This document shows positions 7,874-16,111 of a DNA stretch of 38,236 bases, piece by piece. The notes below the pieces were generated by a model, which did not search any database, was not told where the DNA came from, and saw only the letters and a list, made by a program, of their open reading frames with translations. Numbering within the stretch: position 1 is the first letter of the stretch; every line of letters starts with the position of its first letter. The stretch comes from Gemmatimonadota bacterium (lineage in GTDB: Bacteria > Latescibacterota > UBA2968): assembly GCA_028874765.1 (NCBI GenBank), contig JAPPIE010000139.1, positions 1 through 38,236 on the forward strand. The letters are read 5' to 3'. Position numbers and translations under genes: made by a program.

Positions 7874-8974
7874 TTACCGGGCGCAGCGAAAGCCGAAGTA
7901 GGCCATGCTGCCGTTGTCCTGAGCCGAAGGCTCGCCCCCATATCGGCGGGCACAACGCAGGGAATGAGGGGAGGACTGCCACTGCCCGCCCCTGCGCGTG
8001 TGTTGATAATCGAAGCCTTTGTCCGGACCTTTGGGGTTATCAGTAGGGGCGTTTTTGTAATAGTTGGGATCGTACCAATCGGCACACCACTCCCATACAT
8101 TTCCGGCCATGTCGTAGAGACCGTAGGCGTTGGGGGGGTGGGATTTGACGGCTCTCGTGGGATAAGGCGTTTTGAAAATGCGTCCGTAATTGGCTTTTTG
8201 TTCGTCGGGCGGATCGTCGCCCCAGGGATATTTGGATTGGGTGCGGCCCGCGCGGCAGGCATATTCCCATTCGGCTTCGGTGGGCAAGCGCGCGTCCAGC
8301 CATTGGCAATAGGCTTCGGCGTCGTAATAGGTGATGTTGACAACGGGGTGGGTGCCGAACTCAGACATCCAGAACCAGTCTTCGCGCCAGTGTTCGGGCG
8401 AGGGATGAGCCGTGGCACTGGTGAAGGAGAAGTATTCGGCGTTGGTTACTTCGTGGTCTAAGAGTTCGAAATCGGACACTGTGACCAGACGGATGGGGTT
8501 TTCGTTTTCAAAAGTGCCGCCCATAAGGAAGGTTCCGCTCTGGATGGATATAAAACCGAGTTCGTCGGATTGGGGGGGGGCAGATGGACGCCAGGGTTTC
8601 GATGGGTCGATGACGACCCAGCCTTTGCCGGATGCGTTCAGGCTTTCGGCAAGGGTATTGAGCAAGGCGCGAACTGTGGCTTTGTCGGGTGTTTCAGGCG
8701 AGAGATCGAGATAGGTTTTGAGGTGGCGATAAGCATTGGCGTTGTGTTTTTGACGGTGATAGAGGCGGCCCAAAATTAAATGTGTGGGTGCGTGCTTGGG
8801 GTCAATTTTGAGGATTTTGAGAAATTGCTGCTCGGCATAATAGACCTCGCCGTCTTCCAGCGACATGCGGGCCAGATCGTAGCGTGCGGGGATCTCGGCG
8901 GGATCGCCCTGCGCGTTGGCAGAGGCAATAAGTCCCAGAAGAAAGACAAAGGTAAAATACAGATGTGTGGGCAT
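7874..8974 (-). CDS. TPR protein with FGE-sulfatase (SUMF1)-like domain
   Basis: 366 residues from the ATG at 8974, chosen because it opens a clear signal peptide ending in SANAQG; an upstream in-frame ATG at 9076 would bury it. Residues about 28-105 are TPR-like (GEVYYAEQQFLKILKIDPKHAPTHLILGRLY). Residues about 135-366 are an FGE-sulfatase/ergothioneine-lyase-type fold: MGGTFENENP, HEVTNAEYF, RLPTEAEWEYACRAG, YPWGDD, YGLYDMAGNVWEWCADWY, RRGGQW and a terminal YFGFRCAR. The copper-ligand cysteines of true formylglycine-generating enzymes, expected just after GGQW, are Gln-Ser-Ser here, so sulfatase activation is unlikely. A binding or peptide-modifying role in the periplasm is more plausible. 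It is first in an operon with the dihaem peroxidase. Confidence 0.88.
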   Translation of the reverse strand: MPTHLYFTFVFLLGLIASANAQGDPAEIPARYDLARMSLEDGEVYYAEQQFLKILKIDPKHAPTHLILGRLYHRQKHNANAYRHLKTYLDLSPETPDKATVRALLNTLAESLNASGKGWVVIDPSKPWRPSAPPQSDELGFISIQSGTFLMGGTFENENPIRLVTVSDFELLDHEVTNAEYFSFTSATAHPSPEHWREDWFWMSEFGTHPVVNITYYDAEAYCQWLDARLPTEAEWEYACRAGRTQSKYPWGDDPPDEQKANYGRIFKTPYPTRAVKSHPPNAYGLYDMAGNVWEWCADWYDPNYYKNAPTDNPKGPDKGFDYQHTRRGGQWQSSPHSLRCARRYGGEPSAQDNGSMAYFGFRCAR

Positions 8975-9011
8975 GGAGATATCCGTAAAGAATACAGTGA
9001 GTAGATGCCGA

Positions 9012-9040
9012 AAGTTAAGGGGGTTGAGAGGCGTTGTCAA
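9012..9040 (-). promoter_or_regulatory. Candidate promoter for the FGE-like/peroxidase operon
   Basis: On the minus strand a perfect TTGACA (9035-9040) is followed after 17 nt by TAACTT (9012-9017), a weak -10. Repeat A copy 2 starts 2 bp upstream of the -35, a position where an activator could bind. Confidence 0.4.
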
Positions 9041-9042
9041 GC

Positions 9043-9098
9043 GCAGCAGGGCGATATAAAAAATATAACTCGTCATTCTCTAAAAAGGACGATATATC
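9043..9098 (+). repeat. Dispersed imperfect direct repeat A, copy 2
   Basis: Same orientation as 1-56, from GCAGCAGG through CGTCATT to AGGACGATATAT. The promoter hexamers of copy 1 are preserved in weaker form (TCGTCA at 9070-9075, TATATC at 9093-9098, spacer 17). The dyad ATATA..TCGTC against GACGATATAT is clearer here than in copy 1. It could fire plus-strand transcription into the long leader of the envelope operon, or act as an operator for the minus-strand operon. Confidence 0.55.
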
Positions 9099-9315
9099 AT
9101 TTACGCGATGTGTGACTTCAAAATTTTACGAGGCCGTCAAAATCGAGCGGGTCTCTGTAATTGATGATATTGAGAGAGACACACAGGGTATGGGTTAAGA
9201 TTTTGGTATGCAACAGTTTTAATAGATGCCAGGCATAGGGATAGGTCGGTAACAAAGATTAAAGCTGGATCATGCAGCTTGTATGTTTTTCGTGAGCAAA
9301 TGATCGAAAAAACAC

Positions 9316-9345
9316 TTGACATTGGGCGAAATCTTAATGCATATT
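9316..9345 (+). promoter_or_regulatory. Candidate promoter in the envelope-operon leader
   Basis: A perfect TTGACA at 9316-9321 is followed at 18 nt by CATATT (9340-9345); TATTAT at 9342-9347 is a better hexamer but 20 nt away. The predicted start near 9352 lies about 315 nt before the outer-membrane protein ATG. Confidence 0.4.
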
Positions 9346-9438
9346 ATGTGTAATATAAGTGAAAATGTATGATTGTATTATAAATTTAGCGCTAAAAAAT
9401 AATAGACAATAATTTATCTTCATTATCAGTTTGGAGCT

Positions 9439-9487
9439 AAAACCGTCTAAAAACCTGCAGGAGGGCATGGTATAGATGGTTTTTTTG
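9439..9487 (+). terminator. Terminator-like hairpin in the envelope-operon leader
   Basis: AAAACCGTCTA (9439-9449) pairs over 11 bp, with one G-U, with TAGATGGTTTT (9473-9483), followed by more T. The 23-nt loop contains the palindrome CCTGCAGG. With the promoter at 9316 it would release a transcript of about 135 nt, or act as an attenuator ahead of the operon. The stem is AU-rich at its base, so its strength is uncertain. Confidence 0.4.
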
Positions 9488-9608
9488 TACTCATGTTTGA
9501 AAGTTAGAAATAGATATTTAACTGATTATTAGATTAGATGATTTTTTTTCTCAATGTAAAGATAAGTTTTACAAATGTATTGAGCCGGAGAAAGGAGGGG
9601 TATTTGAA

Positions 9609-9692
9609 TTGAGAGCGATACCGTGTTGTGTTTGTGTTTTTTCCTATCTCAAAGGAGGGCCAGCTTATGCGGATGTTGAGAGAGATGTTTAG
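9609..9692 (+). CDS. Possible 27-codon upstream open reading frame
   Basis: A TTG at 9609 lies 8 nt after the strong Shine-Dalgarno AAAGGAGGGG (9591-9600). It opens a frame with Cys-Cys-Val-Cys near its start and ends with TAG at 9690-9692, overlapping the start of the outer-membrane protein gene (9667) in another frame. The frame runs across that gene's own AAAGGAGGG site. Another TTG at 9604 would give only Met-Asn-stop. It may be a leader peptide for translational coupling, or a chance frame; it rests on the Shine-Dalgarno spacing alone. Confidence 0.2.
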   Translation: MRAIPCCVCVFSYLKGGPAYADVERDV

Positions 9693-10365
9693 AACACTAT
9701 GCCTCGCTGGGGCGGTTCTAATTTCGGTTTCCACGGCTGGAGCCTTGGAAGAAGGCCAGTCGGGGATCGGGTTTTTCGGGAGTGCAAATGTACCGTTGTT
9801 CAAATTTGGCGAGTGGTACTCTGCGTCTCCCAAGTTGGGGATTAGCTATAACTATGTAGCTTCGTCGAGGATTGTCGCCGAGATTGAGTATCACTATTCT
9901 TCGATGCTGGGTGGCGATCTGGATACGCGAGAGTTCACCTGGCCAATTGATAGCCAGAACTACCGCAGTCCAAATGTCGATCAAGGCGTGACGTTCAATA
10001 GCCTGACCGCCAGCGGCCTGCTCCATTTCAACGAGTTGGGTGAAGGCACATCGCCCTATATAATGGGTGGCGTCGGGTTCTTCGGATTTTCGAACGAAGT
10101 GTCGGGGTTGATTTTTCCCGGGCAGTCGGGAACGTCCCTGGATACCAGCATTATGAATCCCGCCTTTAACGACAAGGTGGCGGCACTGACCTTCTCTATT
10201 GGAGGTGGGATCAGCATCGCGGGGTCCGAACAATTTGTGATCGATCTTCGCTTGCGGTATAATGTGATTATGGGCGAACTCCGTCCCCTGGAGGACTGGG
10301 GGCTTGAAAAAGTCTTCCCAATGCAGGCCATAGATCTGTCGGGTGGGATTAAATATTATTGGTAA
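9667..10365 (+). CDS. Small outer-membrane beta-barrel protein
   Basis: 232 residues from the ATG at 9667, which has AAAGGAGGG 8-9 nt upstream. The signal peptide runs to about residue 23 (cleavage near STAGA/LEE). The mature part alternates aromatic and polar residues in strand-length units (KLGISYNYVASSRIVAEIEYHY; TASGLLHFNELGEGTSPYIMGGVGFFGF; FSIGGGISIAGSEQFVIDLRLRYNVI) and ends GGIKYYW with a terminal aromatic. This is the pattern of OmpA/OmpW-like eight-stranded barrels. No peptidoglycan-binding domain follows. It is first in an apparent operon with the TonB-dependent receptor 22 nt downstream, so it may be an accessory barrel for that system. The exact function is not known. Confidence 0.78.
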   Translation: MRMLREMFRTLCLAGAVLISVSTAGALEEGQSGIGFFGSANVPLFKFGEWYSASPKLGISYNYVASSRIVAEIEYHYSSMLGGDLDTREFTWPIDSQNYRSPNVDQGVTFNSLTASGLLHFNELGEGTSPYIMGGVGFFGFSNEVSGLIFPGQSGTSLDTSIMNPAFNDKVAALTFSIGGGISIAGSEQFVIDLRLRYNVIMGELRPLEDWGLEKVFPMQAIDLSGGIKYYW

Positions 10366-10387
10366 TCTTCACTAAGGAGGCTTTTCG

Positions 10388-13300
10388 ATGTACAGAAAAT
10401 GTCTGGGTTTTGTTCTCGTTGCGATTTTTGCCCTCGGTTTTATCAGCCTGGCCGAGGCGGCGACAACGGGAAAAATTACTGGTCGTATTGTCGATAAGGC
10501 TGGAGAGGCCCTGCCGGGTGCCAACGTGTTGGTGGAGGGGACGACCCGTGGGGCAACAACCGATGGAGAGGGGTATTATTTTATTCTTTCCGTCGATCCG
10601 GGGAGTTACACGGTGAAGGCGTCGATGGTCGGGTACACGGGTGAGACCAAGTCCGATGTGCGAGTTGCGTCGGATCTGACGACGACAGTTGATTTCTCGC
10701 TCAATGAAGCGACGCTGGAACTGGGTGAGTTGACGGTGATTGCAGAGCGGCCTCCGGTGGAGGCAGATGTGACGGAGAGTCGTTATGTGGTGACAGCCGA
10801 GGATATCGCAGTGCTGCCCATTGTCCGCGATCTGGATTCATTTATCGAACTGGAGGCGGGTGTCAACATCGACGGCACAAATCGGATCCGCAATGCCTTT
10901 TTGGGCGGCGATGGCGGCGAGTTGGCCGAATATACAGTAGATGGTGTGCGTATGACGCACTCGGATGGTCGGCGCAGTACAGGCACCCGCGGGAGCACGC
11001 AGAACTGGACCGGCGACGTCAATACGTCGGCGATTTCAGAGATTACGGTGCTGGCTGGCGGGTTGAATGCCGAATACGGCAACACTGGCTCTATCCAGAT
11101 TGTAACCAAAGATGGCAGTCGGGATTACCACGGGCAGTTGCACTATCGGTATTCGCCAGCGCAACAGAAGCACTGGGGCAACAATGCTTACGAGAGTTTC
11201 GTGCATCAGGGCCGGCTGAAGTATGGCGATACTGAATGGGCAAATGAAACAGTCAATGGTCGGAAGGTGCATCAGCGGCCTTCGAGCGATTATACTGATG
11301 TGCAAGGGCATTTTTTAGAGGCATCCCTTTCGGGGCCTATTAACCGCGATCTGTCGTTCTTTGCCACCACAAAGCACGATATTCAGCCGCGGAACCTGCC
11401 CCAGCCGACTGAGCGCGAGCCATTTAACGCGGATGTGAGTTACAAATTAACCTATAGTGCCACACCGGATATCAAGCTCCGTGCAGGTGGGCTGTATTCC
11501 AGCCGAAAAGGTCGCTATGCAGATAGTTTTGATTCCAGGGCGATTTTCCTCAATGAACGCGGAAGACTCGGCGGAGAGTGGCAGGTGACGGACAATATGT
11601 TCTATGTGTCCAGCATCCACACCCTATCGGCAAAGACGTTCTACGAGGTGCGGCTGTCGTATATTGCCAGCAAGCAGGACACGATTGACATTCCAAGTGT
11701 GACGATAAATCCCTCCCTGGATAATGACGGGTGGTTTTACACCGATCCCGGGCAGGTGCGGGATCTGCGCGTCGGGCAGCAGAACAAGCTGGCACTCCGG
11801 TTTGATCTGGCGAGTCAGGTGACCCGCACGCACTTCTTGAAGGGCGGGTTCACGTTTTATCGCTACAACAACTGGAAGACCGAGACGTATGAAAATGTGG
11901 ATGGGCGCACCCGGTGGATGATTTACTGGGGCAAGCGCTATGAACCCGGTGTGGGAATTACGCCCACCGAACTCCACGCTTATGTGCAGGACAAGATGGA
12001 GTTTGAGGGGTTGATCATCAATGCTGGCTTCCGCTACGAGCGGTATAGCGGTGGTGAGGCGTTGCTTTATCCCTATCAGGGAACGCCTATGGCCTACAAC
12101 TTCACGCGTTTCCGAGAGCATGCGCAGTACGGGAATATGCAGCCGATGAACTGGTTCATGCCCCGGGTGGGTATCTCGCATCCTATTACAGCCAAGTCGA
12201 AGATTCACTTCTTCTACGGAAAATTCCACACCCGTCCGGATTTCCGCCGGATATACCAGCAAAATTGGCAATCCACTGGTCCTCACTCGCTTGACTTAAA
12301 CAACGACGGGGTCATCAGCCCGCAAGAAGAGAACAATGCGCTGGATCGGAACGATTCATTTGGCGCTGGTTTTGTGATTGACCAGTTCTATTCCTTGCAG
12401 CATTCACAGGTCTCTACGGCTTTTGAACTGGGCACGGAGTGGAATTTTATCAGCGATTATTCCTTCCAGGGCACTGCCTATTACCGCATCACCAATGGGT
12501 TTTTGAGTGTTAATGGTGCGGTATTTCAAGACCCACAGCAGGGTGGCAAGGCCAAGACCCGTTCGCAGGGTCCGAGGGGGCACACCACGACCCGCGGCAT
12601 CGAACTGGCATTGAAGAAGGGGTTGAAGCACAACTTCTCGTTCAAAGCCGCACTCAACTTCGGCTGGGGCGAGCGCCTGACCATTGGCGGTACCAAGCGG
12701 GGCAACATGGGCGCCAGCATCTATCCGGATGCATCCTATATTGCCGATCCCAACCGGTACTGGGTCAGTCACACGATTGATCCGAATACGGGCGCAGAGA
12801 TCCCCGCTCCGCCGACCGGTGCCAAGCTGGAAGAATTGAAGGCAAAAGCACAGGCTGTGGTTGACCGGGGTCTGGCTGGCGGGTTCGGTCAGGGTGCGAT
12901 GTACGCGACCAACGATGGGAAATTTTATCCCTTGTGGGAGCAGAGCGGGCTGTCCAGTGAGGAGCAAGCAGCGCTGCGAGGGCTTTACGCCTTTTCGACG
13001 ACGGGTTGGAGTGTGGAAGGTGGGCGCAGCGATGCCACGCGGACAAATGGGAGCCTGGTACTGATTTATGCCAGCCCGCCCGATTTTGGTCCCGGTGAGA
13101 TGTTCTGGGGCAGCAAGTTGTTCGGCGATGTTCGGGTGAACATGATCTACCGCATCTTCACGGGGCGGATCTTCGATTTTCAGGATCCGGCAACCAGTCT
13201 GAACCTGAAGAAAGAGGGTCCCACGATCTCGACGGTGGATCTCAGCTTCCAGAAAGGGTTCAACATCAGGGGCATCCGCCCATTGCTCTATGTGGAGATC

Positions 13301-13483
13301 GAAAATTTGTTCAACTTCAAAGGCTCGCCATCCACGAGTCCAGACTACGTGCGATGGGGATTGCTTGAATCGCAACCCACCGATCCGTTGTACGTGCAGT
13401 TCGGCGGCGATTCCAGTGAGTTGAGCAGATATACGAGGACTAATCCGCGCCTGGTATTTGCAGGGTTGCGATTGACCTGGTAA
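10388..13483 (+). CDS. TonB-dependent receptor with N-terminal carboxypeptidase-regulatory-like domain
   Basis: 1031 residues; AAGGAGG lies 8 nt before the ATG. Signal peptide about 1-24 (SLAEA/ATTG). Residues about 27-115 are a CarboxypepD_reg-like beta domain (GKITGRIVDKAGEALPGANVLVEGT, then TTDGEGYYFILSVDPGSYTVKASMVGY). Residues about 120-240 are the plug (YVVTAEDIAVLPIVRDLDSFIELEAGV, AEYTVDGVRM, ISEITVLAGGLNAEYGN). The rest is a large barrel ending RLVFAGLRLTW. This is the SusC-like receptor layout, but no SusD-like lipoprotein gene is near, so it is closer to the lone receptors of this kind. The imported compound is unknown; the secreted protein and PorV-like barrel that follow are its likely partners. 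Confidence 0.93.
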   Translation: MYRKCLGFVLVAIFALGFISLAEAATTGKITGRIVDKAGEALPGANVLVEGTTRGATTDGEGYYFILSVDPGSYTVKASMVGYTGETKSDVRVASDLTTTVDFSLNEATLELGELTVIAERPPVEADVTESRYVVTAEDIAVLPIVRDLDSFIELEAGVNIDGTNRIRNAFLGGDGGELAEYTVDGVRMTHSDGRRSTGTRGSTQNWTGDVNTSAISEITVLAGGLNAEYGNTGSIQIVTKDGSRDYHGQLHYRYSPAQQKHWGNNAYESFVHQGRLKYGDTEWANETVNGRKVHQRPSSDYTDVQGHFLEASLSGPINRDLSFFATTKHDIQPRNLPQPTEREPFNADVSYKLTYSATPDIKLRAGGLYSSRKGRYADSFDSRAIFLNERGRLGGEWQVTDNMFYVSSIHTLSAKTFYEVRLSYIASKQDTIDIPSVTINPSLDNDGWFYTDPGQVRDLRVGQQNKLALRFDLASQVTRTHFLKGGFTFYRYNNWKTETYENVDGRTRWMIYWGKRYEPGVGITPTELHAYVQDKMEFEGLIINAGFRYERYSGGEALLYPYQGTPMAYNFTRFREHAQYGNMQPMNWFMPRVGISHPITAKSKIHFFYGKFHTRPDFRRIYQQNWQSTGPHSLDLNNDGVISPQEENNALDRNDSFGAGFVIDQFYSLQHSQVSTAFELGTEWNFISDYSFQGTAYYRITNGFLSVNGAVFQDPQQGGKAKTRSQGPRGHTTTRGIELALKKGLKHNFSFKAALNFGWGERLTIGGTKRGNMGASIYPDASYIADPNRYWVSHTIDPNTGAEIPAPPTGAKLEELKAKAQAVVDRGLAGGFGQGAMYATNDGKFYPLWEQSGLSSEEQAALRGLYAFSTTGWSVEGGRSDATRTNGSLVLIYASPPDFGPGEMFWGSKLFGDVRVNMIYRIFTGRIFDFQDPATSLNLKKEGPTISTVDLSFQKGFNIRGIRPLLYVEIENLFNFKGSPSTSPDYVRWGLLESQPTDPLYVQFGGDSSELSRYTRTNPRLVFAGLRLTW

Positions 13484-13495
13484 GCAGGCACAGTA

Positions 13496-13526
13496 CCGTG
13501 GTGTGGGCACTGCGCTCACACCGCGG
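13496..13526 (+). promoter_or_regulatory. Intercistronic hairpin between receptor and secreted-protein genes
   Basis: CCGTGGTGTG (13496-13505) pairs over 10 bp with CACACCGCGG (13517-13526), one G-U pair, 11-nt loop. There is no T tract, so it is probably an mRNA-stabilising or processing hairpin rather than a terminator. It may set unequal expression of receptor and downstream genes. Confidence 0.5.
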
Positions 13527-13551
13527 ATTCAACTTAGATAGAGGATATGAC

Positions 13552-16056
13552 ATGAAAATGTATGCGAAATTTTCTCGCACGGCCGGGGCAATCCTTGTGG
13601 GAATCTTTGTGATGTCGCTGGCCTGCGAGGTAGCCGCTCAAAATATTCCTCGGTTGCCGTGGCGCAACCTGCGGCGCAGCAAGCTCTGGACGGGGCTGAT
13701 GAACACAGGCATGCACGGTCCCGATCGAGATGGAAGTCGGCGCGCCAGTATGGAGGGCGTGGCTTATCCGGGGCGGAACCGCTTGCCGGGGAGTTTGTGG
13801 GATAGTCGCGGATGGCCAGGGTCTAACCAGTGGGTGCAAAATTACCTGCTGAGAACGGCCACGGCGCGGAGCCTGGGAACATTTATTATCACCAGGCCCG
13901 ATCCGTCGGAATACACCCCCTCGCGTGGGAACGAACTCGTGGTATCGTTTACGAGTCTGACCACCAGTCCGGATATTACACCGATGGAGTATCCGGTGAG
14001 TACAGAAATCGAAGGGCAATTGGGTGTGGGGATGGATCCGCAGCACCCGCTCAAAGGAATTCCTATCGGGGAAGCCAAGAACTGGTATCCGGGGCAGCCA
14101 CATCCTGGCGCGGAAAATATCGTGGAGATCCTCAACTGGGATTTCCACACGTATATGAAGCCAGAGCACAAGCGGTTTGGAGAACTGGTGGCGATTGCCA
14201 AGTGGACGACGGAGGCCGGTATTCAGGGCACGAAGAAGATTTACCAGTGGACGTTTCGGGACTGGGATGACTTCATCATTGTGGAGAATATATTTGAGAA
14301 TACCGGAGACTCCGACGGCGATGGCGTTGCCGATCTCAACGGGGGTGCCGGGTTGAATCTCAAGGATGTTTATTTTGCCTTTTACAACTATTTTTGGCCC
14401 ACGGAAGGCGGTACGGCCAACCGCGATCGCGTAGATAGAGCGCGGGGGTATTACTACTGGTTGTTGCGCCGGTCTGAAACGGAGAACTACAATGTGATCC
14501 AGGACGATGTGTACCGCTATACCGAGGCGGCCAACTATGGAACGGCCGACCCGAATCACGCGGATGTAGCCGATGCAGTGGGGATGAAGATGAGCTATGC
14601 GTTTGACTGGGATTCTCCGCTGACAGCGCACGACGATGCGGGGGATCCCCACCAGCCCGAAAACCAGTGCTGCTGGGGGCGGGTGAATTTCCAGGAGCGC
14701 GGAGAACTTCTGGCCGGGCAGTACGTGGGGGCGATTCCGATTGACTATACGCCGCCTTTTGTGAACGATGACTACGCAAATTACGTAGCTCCAAAGGTGG
14801 CAGAGCAGCCCTTTGCCGTGCCGTGGTTCACCCACAAGGAAGAACCGGATATCAACCGGCACAGCACCGACGAGATCGGTATTGCGCTGGTGTCGGTGGC
14901 CAAGCCGGGCGAACGGGTGAGTACGTTCAATATCGCCGGACGCACGGGCTGGCCGGACAATCCGACTGCACCGCTGCCAGTGCAGGACAATCCCACGCGA
15001 CGGGGAGAGACCCCCGAGCAACCCATGTCGCCCAACTGGCATGCGTTTTCTCACACTTACGGTCCCTACGATATGCAAAGGGGAGACCGCGTGAAGATCG
15101 TGATGGCTTTTACAGCGGCGATGCCGGTAGAGGAAAATATGTGGGGCTGGCAGCGGAATATTCCGCAGAACCAGGCCGATTTGCACACGGATAAGGCTAT
15201 GCGGAATTTGATGAAGCACGCGCAGCACGCGCAGGCGATGTACGAACTGGGCGGCGATGTGCCGCTCCCGCCGCCGGATCTCCACACCTGGATCGCGAAT
15301 ACACCGGCAGCTACGTCCAAAATTAGCTGGCAGAGCATCGACGATCTGGAAGATCCCGATTATGCGGGTACTGCTGAGGCCAAGGATATTGCTGGGTACC
15401 GGGTTTACCGCAGCGATTTTTACTTCGACAACTGGCAACTCCTGAAGGATATCAAGGTCGGAGATACGGCGCACAAAGAAGGTGATCGGTATTCTTACAC
15501 CGACGATACATCTTTGGCTGGATTTGCCTATTATTATGCGGTGACGGCTTATGATACTGGTCACAGCACCTGGACCAGCAGCGATGGCACCAGGACGCTA
15601 TCCGATTTGCCACCGGCTGCCCAGCAGTCGGTACAAAGCGGGCTGGAGAGCGGATTGGCTGCGCCCGAGCAATTCTTCCGGTATTCGTGGATACCCACGA
15701 GTCCGGCAGTGGCCGCTTATGCAGAGGCCGAACGCCTGGAAGCGAAGGTGTCGGTGGTGCCCAATCCCTTCCTGGCCGATGGTTCTCACGCCTATGAGGG
15801 GTCGGATAAAATTCGGTTCGTGAATTTGCCGTCCAAGTGCAAGGTGAAGATTTTCTCGGTTTCCGGGGATCTGATGTCGGAGTTTGACCACGATAATCCA
15901 TCGGTTGGAGAAGCGGAATATATCCAGCTCACCAAAGCGGTGACGGGACAGGTTCCGGCCGGGGTCTATTTCTTCGTGGTGAAATCCCTGACGCCAGAAA
16001 GTAACGGAAAGATCCAGCGCGGGACATTTGTGGTGGTTGGGGGATCTGTCAGGTAA
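13552..16056 (+). CDS. Large secreted protein with FlgD/T9SS-like C-terminal sorting domain
   Basis: 834 residues from the ATG at 13552, preceded by GAGG and opening a signal peptide that ends near EVAAQ (about residue 30); an in-frame GTG at 13498 lies inside the upstream hairpin and is not used. The main part (about 40-590) matches no family I can name; it is rich in Trp, Tyr, Asp and Pro, including DSDGDGVADLNGG, a possible calcium loop. Residues about 605-700 look Fn3-like (DIAGYRVYRSDFYFDNWQLL, FAYYYAVTAYDTG). The last 100 residues follow the secreted-protein C-terminal pattern VVPNPF, IRFVNLPSKCKVKIFSVSGDLM, PAGVYFFVVKS and GTFVVV. In Bacteroidota such tails direct type IX secretion with PorV. 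A PorV-like gene follows directly, so surface display or release is likely. Confidence 0.7.
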   Translation: MKMYAKFSRTAGAILVGIFVMSLACEVAAQNIPRLPWRNLRRSKLWTGLMNTGMHGPDRDGSRRASMEGVAYPGRNRLPGSLWDSRGWPGSNQWVQNYLLRTATARSLGTFIITRPDPSEYTPSRGNELVVSFTSLTTSPDITPMEYPVSTEIEGQLGVGMDPQHPLKGIPIGEAKNWYPGQPHPGAENIVEILNWDFHTYMKPEHKRFGELVAIAKWTTEAGIQGTKKIYQWTFRDWDDFIIVENIFENTGDSDGDGVADLNGGAGLNLKDVYFAFYNYFWPTEGGTANRDRVDRARGYYYWLLRRSETENYNVIQDDVYRYTEAANYGTADPNHADVADAVGMKMSYAFDWDSPLTAHDDAGDPHQPENQCCWGRVNFQERGELLAGQYVGAIPIDYTPPFVNDDYANYVAPKVAEQPFAVPWFTHKEEPDINRHSTDEIGIALVSVAKPGERVSTFNIAGRTGWPDNPTAPLPVQDNPTRRGETPEQPMSPNWHAFSHTYGPYDMQRGDRVKIVMAFTAAMPVEENMWGWQRNIPQNQADLHTDKAMRNLMKHAQHAQAMYELGGDVPLPPPDLHTWIANTPAATSKISWQSIDDLEDPDYAGTAEAKDIAGYRVYRSDFYFDNWQLLKDIKVGDTAHKEGDRYSYTDDTSLAGFAYYYAVTAYDTGHSTWTSSDGTRTLSDLPPAAQQSVQSGLESGLAAPEQFFRYSWIPTSPAVAAYAEAERLEAKVSVVPNPFLADGSHAYEGSDKIRFVNLPSKCKVKIFSVSGDLMSEFDHDNPSVGEAEYIQLTKAVTGQVPAGVYFFVVKSLTPESNGKIQRGTFVVVGGSVR

Positions 16057-16061
16057 TCGGC

Positions 16062-16090
16062 GGGCGGTGGGCAGTTTCTGTCCATCGCCC
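16062..16090 (+). promoter_or_regulatory. Intercistronic hairpin before the PorV-like gene
   Basis: GGGCGGTGGG (16062-16071) pairs along all 10 positions with TCCATCGCCC (16081-16090), two of them G-U, around a 9-nt loop. No T tract follows. It ends 10 nt before the AAGGAG of the next gene, so it could affect that gene's translation as well as transcript stability. Confidence 0.45.
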
Positions 16091-16111
16091 CTCTGAATAA
16101 GGAGTGCAAGT

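Larger units (their letters stand above)
9099..9608. other. Long AT-rich intergenic leader region
   Basis: About 500 bp with no credible protein gene on either strand. It holds a possible promoter (9316-9345), a terminator-like hairpin (9439-9487), an AT-rich stretch (9488-9590) and a strong Shine-Dalgarno sequence (9591-9600) that precedes a possible short upstream reading frame rather than the annotated gene. Confidence 0.6.

Noticed and set aside
8974-9076. N-terminal extension of the FGE-like protein to the ATG at 9076
   Set aside because: It would bury a clear signal peptide and run through the predicted promoter and into repeat A copy 2.
9137-9322. 61-codon minus-strand frame in the long leader
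   Set aside because: No ribosome binding site, no recognisable motif and AT-rich random-looking composition.
12404-13519. 371-codon minus-strand frame inside the TonB receptor gene
   Set aside because: The plus frame continues the barrel to a normal terminal strand; the antisense product has no recognisable features.
13534-15564. 676-codon minus-strand frame opposite the secreted-protein gene
   Set aside because: The plus-strand product has a signal peptide and a recognisable C-terminal domain; the minus translation shows no domain and arises from codon bias.
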